Shown here one piece after another: positions 44,688 through 57,947 of a stretch of 64,000 nt of DNA. The notes under the pieces are model-generated. The model saw only the letters and a list, made by a program, of their open reading frames with translations, ran no database searches and had not been told where the DNA came from. Position 1 is the first letter of the stretch. Every line of letters starts with the position of its first letter. Both the position numbers and the translations under genes were made by a program. The stretch comes from Escallonia rubra (Eukaryota > Streptophyta > Magnoliopsida > Escalloniales > Escalloniaceae): assembly GCA_033065855.1 (NCBI GenBank), contig JAVXUO010000834.1, positions 1-64,000 on the forward strand, read 5' to 3'.

Positions 44688-46342
44688 TTAGTAATCTAAA
44701 ATGATGGCAGCGAAAGCCTTCGGTGACTTGGACACTAGACTGGCCATACTAGGCGTTTCATATCCCACGGGATCGTCATCAACTGGCTTAATGTTAACCC
44801 CACGAGTTGTAGCCCTTTGCTGGGAATGTGAGTTTAAACCTGCCAGAACATAAAGTTTCCCTTTGCTCTCATACAGGTCCAAACTGCCCATTCTCTCCTT
44901 AACTTCTAGCAACTCTGCTTTAAGCTGGTTGCAGGGGCCATCTCCTACTTGGCCTGATGCTAATGATCGAAGAGTTACTCTCCGAAGACCCAACACGTCT
45001 TGTGCACCCTTAACACCTTCCATCTCGACCTTTCTTTTGCCTCCGCAATACCTTCCGAGAACCACACAATTTTTTTTGTCAATCCACCTCCAAACTCAAA
45101 ATGTTATCCCAAGGAGAAAGTTGTTCAGGGCACCTTATCACGACTCGAACGCCTTTTACATGTCCCGTGTGATTCGACACGGTGTCTTTGAAGGAGCATG
45201 TGACAACCATCAATGATGTCTTTTTGTACACCTTCTCCTCGGCAGTAGCACTTGGAATAGAAAGATAAACCAAAAACTCTTTCTCCTCGTCCGCGTACAA
45301 GTCTTTGACATCTATTCTACCTTGTCGTCCTTGTTTAGAAGTGTCGTTCGAGTATCTTCCCAAGGCTATGGAGCCAATACGCACCCCAAAGGATAATATT
45401 GTCCTCATGCCAAGCTGAACTTGCTTAGCCACCACACTGAGAAGACCGCCAACGCACCTAGCCAAAGCCTCTTGAACCATGTAAATGGTCTCGATGAAAG
45501 AAAATGTAAATTGATGCTTTTCCATTGTGTGGAACTAAGTTGTTGCCGTAGGAATCTCGTCCATCGGATAGGAGCATGAAGGTTGCAACTGGATTTTTGT
45601 GCTTTCGCTCTTCAAGAATCTGAACTCTTTCTTGAGTCCTTCCACAATGTTTGTCCTTCCAACTGTTGTAAGAGAACCAAGGGCAAGGGTTGCATCTTCA
45701 TGGCTTTTGTCAGACATCATGTTCAATGAAAATACTCTTTGAGCATTGTTTGAGAAAGCAACTATAGAGAGCCGGTTAAAAGGCCCCTAGTTTTGTATTA
45801 CCAATTCAACAACACGTTTGAGGAGTGCAAGCTTCGCGCCCATCATGCTTTCGCTAACATCTAACACCAAAACAAGGTCAATGGGTGCACGCCCAAGAAT
45901 ATGAAGTTGATAATCATCACCATCATCCAAGTTAAGTAGAGGCACCGTTCGCACAGCAAATTTGGAATTGGAAGCTGAAGCAATTACAGAGGGTAGTTCT
46001 AGTAAGCCATTTAACGTAAGGAAATACTAGGTATGCATTGAGGTTGGACTTCTACAAGGTAAGGGCTCATCATCAGAGAAGTGCTGGAGCTCTGGCCATA
46101 CTGGAAATGGTACAATGTGGGTCGGCACTGTTGGGTATTGAGAAGGGATGCCTTTCCATTTGAAGGCGCAGATGGGGCAAAGGCAATTTCCTTTAGCGAA
46201 GACTTTCAGGTGCACAACCAAGGTTGATACTGTGGGAGCACTCGCCTGTGACACTGCCAACGCTCGCGACGGTAAGTCGGTAACCTTTGTTGAGCAAACG
46301 GAGCATATTAACCATAGGAAACCTTTTCTAGATATGTGGCCA

Positions 46343-48531
46343 ATCAAACATACATTTGCACTGTTAAAATCTATCCGCAAAAGATAGGGAGACAAGGAAC
46401 TCAAAGGACACGACATTGCAAAATAACAGATTAGTGCTTTTTGCACCAAGTAAAAATACGACGATTCGCCGGGCAAGACTGACATGCTTTAGGACATCTC
46501 AACATATCACGTCACTATGAAGTTAAAAATTGGTGCAAGGACAAGTCTCAATCTCAAGGCTGATTGGTCCCATAGCAAGTTGATGATTTTTCATCGCAAT
46601 GTCAAATCAATCACAACAATATAATGACAAAATGACATGTGACCAGTTCAAGGCTAAATAAGATGCACCGCTCTTACGCATAAGGCATGATTTTTTAACT
46701 GTGTAACATGTCATCTTGGGAAGGGATGTAAAAAATGTGACAAAGGTTGGATACAAACTTAAACAAGAAGGTGAAAAAATACCTTATCTAGTTTCAACAC
46801 GTGGTAAGATCATATCAAATCAATGAAGCTTAACGTGAATCGAAGGGTAAACAGACACGCTTGAACACATGTCAGCTCTAGATTGGATTGACCTGAGCCT
46901 AAATGATTGAAAGCCTAACAATAAAAGCCGTGAATGATGTATCACTTAATCCTTGCACCACCGCAAACTAGCTCCTAGTTTACGTTATCACATCCCTAGG
47001 TAAGCAGTTTTTTTTAGATGCATCAAACTGCTAGTTAACTCATTTAAACAATCACCAAAGTGCATCCAATCTTTGAATTAAAACTTTTGAACTCTCAAAG
47101 TGTTATCGGTTTTAGTTGATCATTGTAAATACGATGAAGGTAAACTGCCTATATTCTATGTTCTTATATAGTTCGTCTGAGTAGGATTATGAGTAGATCA
47201 TGAAAGAGCAGCAGTAACTTAAATAGTAGTGAAAAAGTCCTTAAAATATTAGTCTAAAAGAACTCATGAGGATGGATCATTTTGAAAGAAGTTAAAGGGA
47301 TACACTCCCCATAACGTCTGACTGTTTACTTCATTTAAAACTTTGTATCTATGCATGATCCCGTCAAGACCTGACACACTCACGTATTATAAACTATTTA
47401 CAAAGCAGACCCAGAACCCAAGGGCCTGTGTCTAGGCGTTTTACAAGCAAACAACTATCAACTTTCAAGACTAGGCTTGGCTACCTTCTCCATGGTTTCA
47501 ATAATATATTTTCTAAATGGTTAAGAAAGGAAAGAAATAGATGAAGAAATTGTTTGGTTATCTTTTCAAAAACCTCAAAACAAACAAATATTCAGATGCC
47601 ATATCGGATATTTTCTGAAGACTTCTCTGCCATTGCCTTGAATAATAAACAAAAGCACTCATCAAATGTTTACTCAATCCATGGATTTCACAATTGGCTT
47701 ATTATCCACAGGTGAGTTGGGAAATACCGTACAGAAAGGGTTTAGCTTTGTAGCCAATTATTTGGAACTTATATAGCATGTTATAAAAGCATTTAACTCG
47801 AAATTAATTGACCATGAAGCCAAAAGGCCGACAAGGCTTATTATTTAAGATCCTTTTGTTCGTTTCCGATGTGAAATTGTAATCCCAACATGTACCATTG
47901 CATGTAACCAGACATTTTTTGAATTGACCAAACATGTTGATGAATTAAATTGAGTAGTGGTGGATTTTTTTCAATTATCCAAGATCAACCGGCAAATAAA
48001 GGGAAATACAATCCAAGATCAATTAGTAAGAAAAGGAGACACCCAGACGACTCGTATATTGAAAGACGTGTTATTAGTTTCCCTACATGAAGCTAAAAGC
48101 AAAAGCAGTAATTGTCAAACACATTCTATGCTACAACTATCAGCGAGAACCGCACAAAACTTGCTTCTAAAATTCAGAAACTACACAATGCCTAGAATAA
48201 GGTCTATATTGTCTTGCATTGAAAAGTAAATCATAACAAACATAAATTTACATGCAAAAGCAATTTCAGGTCAACCACACTGTCCAACTACTTCCCATGT
48301 CCAGATTCCTTGACTTTTTATGAATTTTTAGGTTTGAATTTGAAAATATAAGCTTGACCTTTACTCCTCGTTATATTTCTCGTTTGACGTTTTAAATAAT
48401 ATTCAACGCTCAATCTTAAATATTACCTAAAAACCTGAATCTTTAGAATTGAGAGAGTACGTGAGTATACTAAACAAACAAGAACGACCAACGATTATGT
48501 AGACTATATTAGAGAAAAAGGTGAAACTGAC
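46343..48531 (-). other. Intron of pseudogene copy 2, nothing else recognised
   Basis: About 2.2 kb between the pseudo-exons, against about 1.35 kb in the intact gene. AT-rich; I found no complete mobile element in it. Confidence 0.45.
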
Positions 48532-48705
48532 GCTGGAATGTCCAGTGGCCTTGGGCATATTGTTGCCTGCTTGTTGCTTTACCGTTTCGAATATTTGCAC
48601 TTTCACTGCTGCTAAATTTGCAGCTTTGAGTTTTCTTAGTTCTTAATCAAGGCACTGACTAGCTTTTCTAATACAAGCACGTACACCACGATTGTTGGAA
48701 GACAT
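48532..48705 (-). pseudogene. Exon 1 of RING/vWA pseudogene copy 2
   Basis: Starts ATG at 48705 with MSSNNRGVRACIRKASQCLD followed by TAA, then open to NNMPKATGHSS and a GTCAGT donor. It aligns at both ends with exon 1 of the intact gene (MSSNPLGVRDRV ... GNNVPSATGESN) but is 17 codons longer, with an extra Lys/Ala-rich stretch in the middle. Confidence 0.8.
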
Positions 48706-51198
48706 ATTGTAGCGTGGATTTGATTTAGATTTGCAAGAATTCTAGTTTACAGGCAGTCTATACATGAGACCTAGGGTAATTAGGGTTTACTGCTGAGATA
48801 TAGGACGTATGACGTATAAAACTTATGTGTGGATTTGGAATTTAATAGAGACAGACTTAAAAAGTGTCTCTGAAAAGGTTTAAGCGGTGCTCAAGTTGGT
48901 GTTCTTCTTGTGCATTTAAAAGCTAGCCCGATAGTTTAGGTTTACTTTTTGAAAAACGAAATAATTGGCTTTGTTGATTAGGTTTAAAATTTCTTAAACC
49001 GGTTAAAAAATCCAAAGCGAACCAAAACAAACAAGATTACTATGTACACATGTACTGTCAATCCAAGCTAACTTTAATTTCTATTTAACAATTATTCTTT
49101 TAGTACTTTAGCTTTAAGGTCTTGAGATAGACCCCTAAAAAAATCAATGATAATTATATTGGAGGGCCTAGTACTGAATCGAAAGGCTCGAAAGGCTCAA
49201 CAAGTCACAAATGTCTTTAGGTTTATACCGGTGAAGCCGTCTAAATCAATTCGTTCAAACAGTTAAAACTTAACTGTACAATTACGGTTTAGTTTTAATT
49301 TTCTCAAACCGATTGATGTCGGTCTGTTTAGCTCTGTTTTAACCTCCAATATAAGCAAAACCAACAAAATCATGCTCACCCCTTAAACGAAACTTCTATA
49401 ACCATGGCAAAAACTAAAAGTAAGAGTAAGAAGGTCTTTGGGGGAAATTTTAGTAGCATGAGTTTTTCTGATTCTTCTTTCTTCAAACTAGTAGAGATGT
49501 ACATGATTGAGTGACCGGGTGTATATTTCTTTTACTTAACATTTTTTTTTTTCGCTTAGTCGAATTAGTGTTTCATACCTTTTGCAATTAGCCAGGATAG
49601 CTCTAAGGCCGCGCCAATTTTCCCTTCCAGCAACTTGTTTTTTTATACACACGTCTTTGGCAATCCATCCTCATGTCAGTTCAATCTGGCACTCTTCCTG
49701 TTCCATGGAATCTTCTCCTATATTCGCTTTTGAGATGTTCAGAAAGTTTTTCCTCAATTATTATTATTATTTTTTTTATTATTTTTTTACGGGAGTAGAA
49801 TCAGAGGCAGAGGTGATCGGTAGGGTTGAGAAAAGTGAGAGAAAATTGGCGGCCCTCACTCACCGTGGAAGCTTCCATTCAACTAGTGACCATGGGGTCA
49901 CGAGATGCGCATTCAATAAGAAAAAAAATTCCAAACATAATTAATATACAATTAGCTCAAATCTCATACTATGCACAGGAAGGAACGTAGTTAATTATAA
50001 AGTGGGAGAAGAGAGATCATGGGGTTGGGTGATTAGAGTTCAAGGGGTTGGAGATTATTTTGTGGCCATTCAAAATTTAAGACCGTACGAATTCAAGAAA
50101 ATAGGATTAGAGTTTTGGAAGGCATAGAAGATGCCACTAAATCCAAATACGTATATTCTAGATACGACCAATTAAATGTATATTAAAAAGGAGGAGAAAC
50201 TTACCATAATAATGGAGGATGAGATTCAAGATCTTGTGTAGGCAGTTAATGGGCCGGGGAGGAAGAAGGTTTGTTGTGGTGGGAATGTTGGGAGGGTTAT
50301 CATTAGCTGAGAAATGCGATTTTAAGAAGTTTCAACAATAACCTTAAATAAACATTTTCACAAGAAAATTAGAACAATTAAAAGGGTATATCCAGAAGTT
50401 TAAAAAGGCTTTACCGATCAGTAATAGTATAGATGACATGTTGGTAGCATCTTTCGCTGATTTGTAGGGGATGTTGCTGCGCGATTATGCGACCAATGCT
50501 TGAAGATGCATTAAATCCAGTGAATAGTAATGGTACTCCAGAAAAGCTAGTGGTAATTCTAGTACCAATGAATTCTCTTTAAGCTATGGAGCTTAGCAAT
50601 GGAAATTCTATTATGGATGACTCCCTCAGATTGGTTGAAAGTGTGTGGTACTTCAGATTGTTCTTCCTAGCTAGCCCCTTGCATGTAGTTGGCTTGGGGA
50701 ATGATATTTACTTACTTATTATTATTACCAGCTTAAAATTGCTCTCTTAACAAATTCCGGTGCAGAACTGTGGAGCTCACATTATTCATAGCTTTGAGGA
50801 GGCGGCATGGTTCGAAAAGGGTGTAATGAAACAAAGAGTCATCGGAATCGTGTTGTTTTGGTTCGATGATGCAGATTTGGTGGGGGATCTCAGGCTGTTG
50901 ACGCGCTTTCAGGTGTGTGTACAAGCTAAACTGATCACGTAGGCACGAAAATTTTCAATGCATTCGGATCCAAATTCAGCATTAGGTTATCCAGACATTA
51001 CGTGATCACCAGTGCTGAGAAAACAAGCAAGAGAAAGTAATGAATCGCACAGAAGAGAAGATAAGAAACTTAAGAAACTTAGCCAAACTAGAAGAGAACG
51101 AGTAGCCGCTAGGTAATCAATCCAAAGCATTTTCAGCGAAGAAGCATTTAACCATGATCTTGTGCGTTCCATCTAATCTAACCAACGTAAAAGGATCA
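48706..51198. other. Intergenic region between RING/vWA copies 2 and 3
   Basis: AT-rich, with T-rich runs near 49540 and 49760-49790. Open frames are short and without domains. The right end is presumably the 3' UTR and terminator region of the intact RING/vWA gene. Confidence 0.45.
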
Positions 51199-54100
51199 TT
51201 AATCTATAGTGATGGGCTTAGTACTGGTTGCATTCTGTGACTTGGAGATGAGACTGGCCATCCTAGGTGTCTCGTAGTCTACAGAATCATCATCGATCGG
51301 CTCTGCCTTGACCCCACGAGTAGTAGCCCTTTGGTGGGAGTGTGAGCTTAATCCTGCAAGGACGTAAGCTCGCCCTTTATCCTCATAAGACTTGACACTT
51401 GCCATTCTCTTCTTAACTTCAATCAGTTCTGCTTCAAGCTTGCTGCAAAGTCCATCTCCAGCTTGGGCAGATGCCGATGATAAAAGAGTTGACCTATGTT
51501 TGTCCAAGACGTCTTGTGCACCCTTTACATCTTCCATCTCGATTTTTACTTTTGCCTCGGCAATACCTTCCGCAACCCACACACGATTCTTGTGGCGATC
51601 CACCTCCATACTCATAACAGCATCCGAAGGACAAAGATGCTCTGGGCGCCTTATCTGGACCCTCACCCCTTTTACCTGTACCATCTCATTTGACACAGGG
51701 TCTATATAGGAGCATGTGACATCCAGCAGCAATGTCTTCTTTTCCATCTTTTCTTGGCTAGTAGCAACGGGAATTGACAGATAAACCAAGAATTCTTTCT
51801 CCTCATCCGCGTACAAGTCTTCAACGTCTATAGTACCTTGCTGCCCTTGTTCAGAATTTTGGTTGAAGTGCCTTCCTGAGGTTATGGAGCCAATACGTAC
51901 CCCCGGTGATATTGTTGTCATGCTGAGTTGAACTTGCTGAGCCACCACACTGAGAAGGCCACCAACGCACCTAGCAAAAGCTTCTTGAACCATGTCAATA
52001 GACTCGATGAACGAAAAGGTGCCGCCTGATGCATCGGATATTGCATTCAGCGTCGCAGAGTCATGGTCTAAGCCAAACCCAAACGTGTGGACGGGGTAAA
52101 TTGCTGCTTTTCCGCTGCGTGGACAGATGGAAGCAGGCAAACTTTGGTTGATATTGAGGTGGCTGTGGCCGTTACTATCTTGTCCATCCGATAGGAGCAT
52201 GATGCTTGCAACTGGATTCCTTCCCATTCGCTCTTCAAGAACACGAACCCCTTTCTTGAGTCCTCCCACAATGTCAGTCCCTCCAACTATTGTAAGATAA
52301 CTCACAGCAAGACTTGCATCCTTATGACCTATGTCAGACATCCTACGCAATGGTAAAATCCTTTGGGCATCGTACGAGAAAGCAACTATAGAAAGCCGGT
52401 CAGAAGACCCCAAGTTTTGTATAACAAATTCAACAGCACGTTTGAGGAGAGCAATCTTTGCGCCAAACATGCTGCTGCTAACATCCAACACCAAGACAAG
52501 GTCAATGGGCGCATGCCCAAGCCTACGATGTGGAGAATGATCATCATCCAAGTTAAGTAAAGGTACAGCACGCACACCAGCAAGCACCGCGAATTTGGAA
52601 TTGGAATCTGAAGCAGGGATGGCAGGCAGTTCTGGCGAGCCCTCTAAAGTAAGGAAATGATGGGAGCGGATTGAAGAATTGTTACCGTTCTCAGGAAAAA
52701 GGGGCTCGTCATCAGTTAAGTGTTGGGGTTCAGGCCATAATGAACATTCTATTTGGTAAATCCTATTGGGGAACTGAAAAGGCAAGTCTTTCCATATGAA
52801 GCCACAAACGGGGCAAAGGTGATTACCAGGCGTAAATGTCCTATATATGCAGCTAAAGTGGAACCAGTGGGAGCACTCGCTTGTCGCAGTGTTATTAGAG
52901 GTAGTAATAACCTTCTGTGAGCAAATGGAGCATACTTCGTCCTGTCACAACAACCAACATCTTTTAGCAATATGGTGTTAAGCATACATAAAGTAATCAT
53001 AAAGTTTGAAACGACACTAAAAGATTATCCAAACGACATAGCTATTATGTTCATTACAATGCTGAAAGGCACATATAGCTGTCCAGAAGTTCGCTGCCCA
53101 TATCTACTATAACCACGACAGTTTTGAAAATATGTATTGTTCAAAGCAGAATCCTTCTCAACCAGTTAGGATTTGCCCGCATACAGGAACAGACTCTATA
53201 ACAATTTCTAGCCACTGCCGTGTTGGCTGCCTAAAATGGTCATGGACGAAAGGGCTAGCAAGATCTTGAACCTATAACTGAAGCTAAAAATGCCCAATTC
53301 CCTGTCAAGTGACAACTAGAGTTAAGGTAGAACTTAACCGCCAGATCAGATAACCAAAAAAGTGCATTTCTTTTAGTATGAATAGCTTTTCTGGAATGGT
53401 GCTGGTTTGGATACTGAAGAAAAAGTCTTGTCGAGTGTGTAGTATAAGTATTTGGGTTATTCTCCATCTTTGAGTTGGGAGAGAAGATTGTATTGAATTG
53501 GTCTAAAGAGCCCGTTGGTATATTCAACCAGGCTTGAATCGGACCCTCTCTTTATGGCAAAAAGAACAAAGATATAGGTATCTAAACCTTGCTAAGCTTC
53601 TCACCAGAACATTGCAGATCGCTGCAAAGGTGTTCACCAAAGCAACCAAAATCAAAAAACTATTGAGTTTTATGTAATGCAATGAAATGTGTAAAATACC
53701 TAGTGCGAATGTGACCAGAAATCCGACTAAGCCACACAAACTGAAGCTTTACCAATGGCTGTTTCTTCCATTCTTTGACATGTCAGATAGTCATAATTCA
53801 AACTTTTTGTTTCTCTATGATTGATACCATGTTGAGGCGTTTAAATTCAAAGCCAGAACTTAAGCTTAAAAAATCAAAAGGACTCTAGACATAAATATAA
53901 TCATTTAGCAGAAGCACTAAAAACATGTAAAACATCATGCAAAGGCATGCAGGCCGTGGTTTGAATATATATGTATTTCGCTCTAAGTTTAGGCAAATGT
54001 TTAGGCATTCAAATCCCTACCTACAAATTGGCTAAAAAGTCGAAAAAAAAAGAAAGAGAACTCCTGACACAAGTCTTAGAGCGAAAGCACAAACACATGA

Positions 54101-54413
54101 AACTAATCCTTAGGTTTGATCTGAAGACATAAAAATTCACTCCACTCGTCAAATAGTGTAACGGTTTTTTTTTTTTTGTTGTTGTTGTTGATCTTTCAAG
54201 TTTAACCTACCGGTTAGATGTTCAAATTTACACCCATGCTTCAAAAGAAGACGATAAAAACAAGCAAATAGAGGGGCGAAAAACACTAACGTTGGACTCT
54301 CCGGTGGCACTAGGCACGTTGTTGCCCGATTGATATTTCAAGCCCCCAGATTTTTGAGCCGTGGTGTGCTTCTTTTGAACACGATCACGTACTCCAAGTG
54401 GATTTGAAGACAT
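51199..54413 (-). CDS. RING-H2/vWA protein, WAV3-like E3 ubiquitin ligase, intact
   Basis: Two exons: 54413-54291 and 52941-51199, with an intron of 1349 bp (donor GTTAGT, acceptor GTGACAG) in phase 0. The product is 621 residues, close to the usual 630-740 of this plant family. Residues 1-41 are basic and low in complexity. A RING-H2 follows: C45, C48, C64, H66, H69, C72, C84, C87 (VCSICSQK, ECSHWFHFSC, LCPVCG), then WKDLPFQ as in WAV3 relatives. A vWA domain starts near residue 186 with a complete MIDAS (D194-x-S196-x-S198 in DVSSSM; Thr in GGTDIVGG; Asp in LLSDGQDS). The C-terminal third (VEDLYADEEKEFLVYLSIP, ATTRGVKAEP) matches the family. Relatives WAV3, WAVH1/2 and EDA40 are E3 ligases tied to root growth and gravitropism; that role here is inference. 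It is the only intact copy of three. The start at 54413 matches pseudogene copy 2; an in-frame ATG at 54467 is an alternative. Confidence 0.92.
54291..54413 (-). CDS. Exon 1 of the intact RING/vWA gene
   Basis: 41 codons, MSSNPLGVRDRV to ATGESN, ending at a GTTAGT donor. Supported by the conserved counterpart at 48532-48705 and by the phase match with GAC GAA GTA TGC at the exon 2 start. Confidence 0.82.
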
Positions 54414-55363
54414 GATTGAGGTGGGTATTGTGAGCAAATTCGGAAGAGCCTTTGGAGCAGAAGGCAATTGCTACTTGCTAGGGTTTTTCCTTGGATAACA
54501 AATCTTTGCAGCGTATGGTTTTCAAATACGTCACTGAAGACTGGCCTTTTTGGAGTTTTAAAGTTATTTTGGCGACTCTTCGTCTTTCTGTACGCGCATG
54601 ATGGCTCTTGGTTTGGTTCATGCAAAGTGGGCCTAATTCGTTTAGAGTGGCGTTCTGATTGTCTTTGGCCTTAAAGCCTTTTTAAATGCAGTCACCTTTT
54701 TTGTGGTTTATTGAACGTGGCATGTTATTTTTCTGGTAAATAGGTGATGACATATTTATTGTGACTCCATCAAACATAATTATAACAGTTGAAAATCATC
54801 AAAGAGATAAAATTGATAAAAGGTTACCTAATAGGTCTTGCCAACATCTAGAGGATCTTAAAAAGAGCAGAAAATGACACCAAGGTCTACCTTGATGGAT
54901 TTAGATGTATTAACTCAGACGCCTAACTTTTTTTTTCTTTTTCCAAAACAGTTTGAAAAGTAGAGCATACATGAGCTAGCTTACTTGCCTTATCGATTCA
55001 TTGTCCTCACTGCTCGCATCTTAGTTCTTCGTTCAATCAACCCGAAAGGCCTAATAGTCATCTGGTCCGGTATCAAAATCCTTACAGCATCCACTTTTAT
55101 CCGGACTCGTCTTTTTGTTCGATGCAACAACTTGACCGGTAACAAAGGTCTTCCGCGTCAACAAAGTGCTAGTTAACAACCATAACTATCACCAAGTCAC
55201 AGGAAATCCACAAATCGGAAGCCTGAAGAGGTGACGAGGGACTCATCACCACCAAACCTATCACAAACCCAGGCCAGCTCAAAATCAATCAATCAGTCAA
55301 ACAACCTCCACCACCGGCCACCACCGCACAAAACAACCCGGACGCAACCAAAACAACTAACCT
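54414..55363. other. Upstream region of the RING/vWA gene, no other gene
   Basis: Should contain the promoter of the minus-strand RING/vWA gene. I did not find a convincing TATA box. No coding domains. Confidence 0.4.
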
Positions 55364-55563
55364 AGATCCAAAAACCACCATTGCTTTGATGAATTTCATT
55401 TGAGGTGTTTGGTTCTAGTAGCTTTTTCTTTTAGTAGTCATCTAGTTATTTTGGATAGGGTTGGCATGCTAAATCTCTGATGTATATGTTGGATTCAAAC
55501 TTAGATCATGGTATATATAGTTATGCTTTCTCTCAAAAAAAAAAAAAGATCCAAAAACCACTA
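55364..55563 (+). mobile_element. Short poly-A retroposon with 17-bp target duplication
   Basis: The body is 55381-55534 with an A run to about 55546. The flanks are AGATCCAAAAACCACCA (55364-55380) and AGATCCAAAAACCACTA (55547-55563), one mismatch. About 155 bp without RNA polymerase III boxes, so a heavily 5'-truncated LINE end is more likely than a SINE. Confidence 0.75.
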
Positions 55564-57453
55564 CATAACTACTACTCTAACAAATAAGGAACAACTCCAG
55601 TATGTATGGAAGGAAGAAAAATCACCTAGCAGGGAAGAAGGGGAGGGATGAGCAGGGTGAGAAAGCCCTACCAATAGCTAAAGGAGAAGACACCTAATTA
55701 AGGGAAAAAGTCCAAACACATCACAACCTCCACAAACTAGCGAATTAAGAGGGCATAGGCAAAGAGGGATAGAAAGGAGGGAGGGAGAGTGCGAAAAAGA
55801 AAGAATAGCACCACGATAGTATCACATCCATCAAATTCAATCCCACAAGTAAAACCTCAATCAACACCAACCCCTAACGTATAAACAACCATTGGATGGT
55901 AACACCTCACACTAACCCAGGCACCTCTACCAAAAGAGCAAGAGAAAGAAGTCTCACTACACATAAATTGCGAATTGAACGCACGACTCGTCATGAGCCG
56001 TGGACGCTGAATCTATTAGGAAAAAAAAAAGATGATCGTAAAATTTCATGTTGAAAGACCGTGGACGACGATACGAAGAAACGTGGCATAAATTTGTATA
56101 GGAAACGAAGTTTCAGAAGATAGATCCTACAGTGCAAAAGCTCAATTCGATCCAGCTATAATCCTATAACGGAGTCCTCAATAATTACGACGAGCAATTT
56201 GACGGGATAACCAACCCATTGCAAGTTTTGGGGAACAAAAATTAGGGAAGAACTGTAAAGAAAGAATTCTTCAATTGAAAGAAACCCTAAAAAAAACATT
56301 GTATATATACTACTTATTAAGGAAAAACATGTTTTGGTATAACATTTTTTTGGCATTAGATTACTACTCACTTAGAATGTTGACACTTGGCATCAAAAGA
56401 GATTTTTTTAATTAACACAAAATGTAATATTTAAATGCTAAGCTAAATAACTACACAAAAGGTCATCTTTGGTTTCTGAAATTTGAAAATTATTCTAAAA
56501 AATGTAGTTAAAATACATCCAAAATATGTTGTCAATAAGAAAGAACCATGGTTGATATTATGAAAATCATAATATCAAGCATGATATGAATACTTATACG
56601 TAATGTTTACTTTTTTCTCAAAATTCATATCAAGTAACTTTAATTTTGCACGCACATCGTGCGTGCCACGGTGGCTAGTATTTTAAAAGCCTAAAACTAA
56701 ATTTATCGATACCTGAAGCCTAACTGCTAAACCTTTGGCAAACACCGTTGGAAACTTTAAGCAGATTTACCAAAATAGCCTCAAGCCCAAAGCCTAAAGC
56801 CTAAACAAAACTAATTACGATAGAAGGAATCTCGTTGACGGGAGGTTAGACGTAATCTTGAGAGACTGCAGGATGCAGCCCATGCATCTCTAATTCCAAC
56901 TTGCTCTAAATCAAATCGATGGACTTGTCTATGCGGCACCACCGCCATTCTTGTTGAAATGGGTGCATGATTTTGGTGTTCAATTGTTGTGTGTCTGTGT
57001 GCGTGTTTAATTTGATTGTCAATGATTAATGTTCGCTAAGTCAGGAAAGCTGATGAGTTATATATTCGCTATTTGCTTTTATGTTACCTTCAATACATTC
57101 CAGTTCTCCTTCGAGTTTGCTAAATTTTGTTCAATTTTCTGAAGATATTTTTTGTTCATTAGTCGAAGGGACCGACCGAATTACCATAGTCGCATTACCA
57201 TGTTTTTCTAGGGTTAAAGGGCAGTTTTGTCTCATTGGTAAGTTGTACTAGGGTGCTTTAGTCCAAAGAATCGAGTTCCTTGTCGTGAAGGGTATAACAT
57301 ATCTAACGTTTGGAGTTTTTAAAAGTACAAGAAGTTTTAAGGGCTTTTTGGTACGGAGATTATGTTTTAGGGGTTTATTAGTATTTTTCCCTAGGAACAA
57401 CTATAAGACATTGTACCCAAATTAAATGATAAAATCTTCTAATCAATCTCAAA
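55564..57453. other. Gene-poor stretch, nothing recognised
   Basis: AT-rich, no domains and no repeat partners noticed. Confidence 0.45.
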
Positions 57454-57547
57454 AGGCTGTTGGCGTTCAAGGACTGAAATAGCTTGATTTTGAACCGTTG
57501 AGGCTGTTGGCGTTCAAGGACTGAAATAGCTTGATTTTGAACCGTTG
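57454..57547 (+). repeat. Perfect 47-bp tandem duplication
   Basis: The unit aggctgttggcgttcaagg... ending gaaccgttg occurs twice in succession (57454-57500, 57501-57547) without visible differences, so the duplication is recent or conserved by conversion. Confidence 0.9.
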
Positions 57548-57947
57548 AGATTCATTTTACGAAATTTGCATGCGTTAAGGATTATATAAGTGATGCTTGA
57601 TCGGTTGCCTTGAAACTTCATCTCGAAATAAGTTATGGTTCAAATTTAAAACAAAAGTGCTTGGCCATGGTTCAGACAAAGGTTCAAAGCCTCTAGATGG
57701 GGCTTGAGTTACGCAGAGGTTATGTACCCTTGTCTGAACCAAGGGCGTGTACTGCGTTAATATGTGAACCATGCAAGACCATTATCAATACACCAAAAAA
57801 GATGCCAATTTGATCAGAAATGGAGGAAACAAATGACATCTAAAAAGCACCTTTCTTTCCCCTCCCATATAACACACATCATCTGTAATAAAAAAGAGTG
57901 AAAGAGAGAGAATGGGGATAGAAGGCAGGCTATGTAATGCAAAATTA

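Larger units (their letters stand above)
44688..48705 (-). pseudogene. RING/vWA (WAV3-like) pseudogene, copy 2
   Basis: Exon 2 remains at 44688-46342 and exon 1 at 48532-48705. Readable pieces are the RING start VCSVCSTKV, RING end NCLCPICAFKWKGIPSQYP, vWA SLTTVGRTNIVEGLKKE (about 45640-45690), FSFIETIYMVQEALARCVGG (about 45450-45500), EDLYADEEKEFLVYLSIP-like sequence (about 45240-45310) and a C-terminal tail ATTRGV...KAFAA. Damage: the exon 2 acceptor AG is TG, two bases are lost just after it, a frameshift splits the RING (with one zinc His replaced), there are further frameshifts in vWA, and exon 1 has an in-frame TAA. It is better preserved than copy 1 but cannot make the protein. Confidence 0.85.

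Noticed and set aside
57655..57740. tRNA gene or SINE (ggttcaaagcc near 57680)
   Set aside because: It does not fold into a cloverleaf by eye and lacks box A and flanking duplications.
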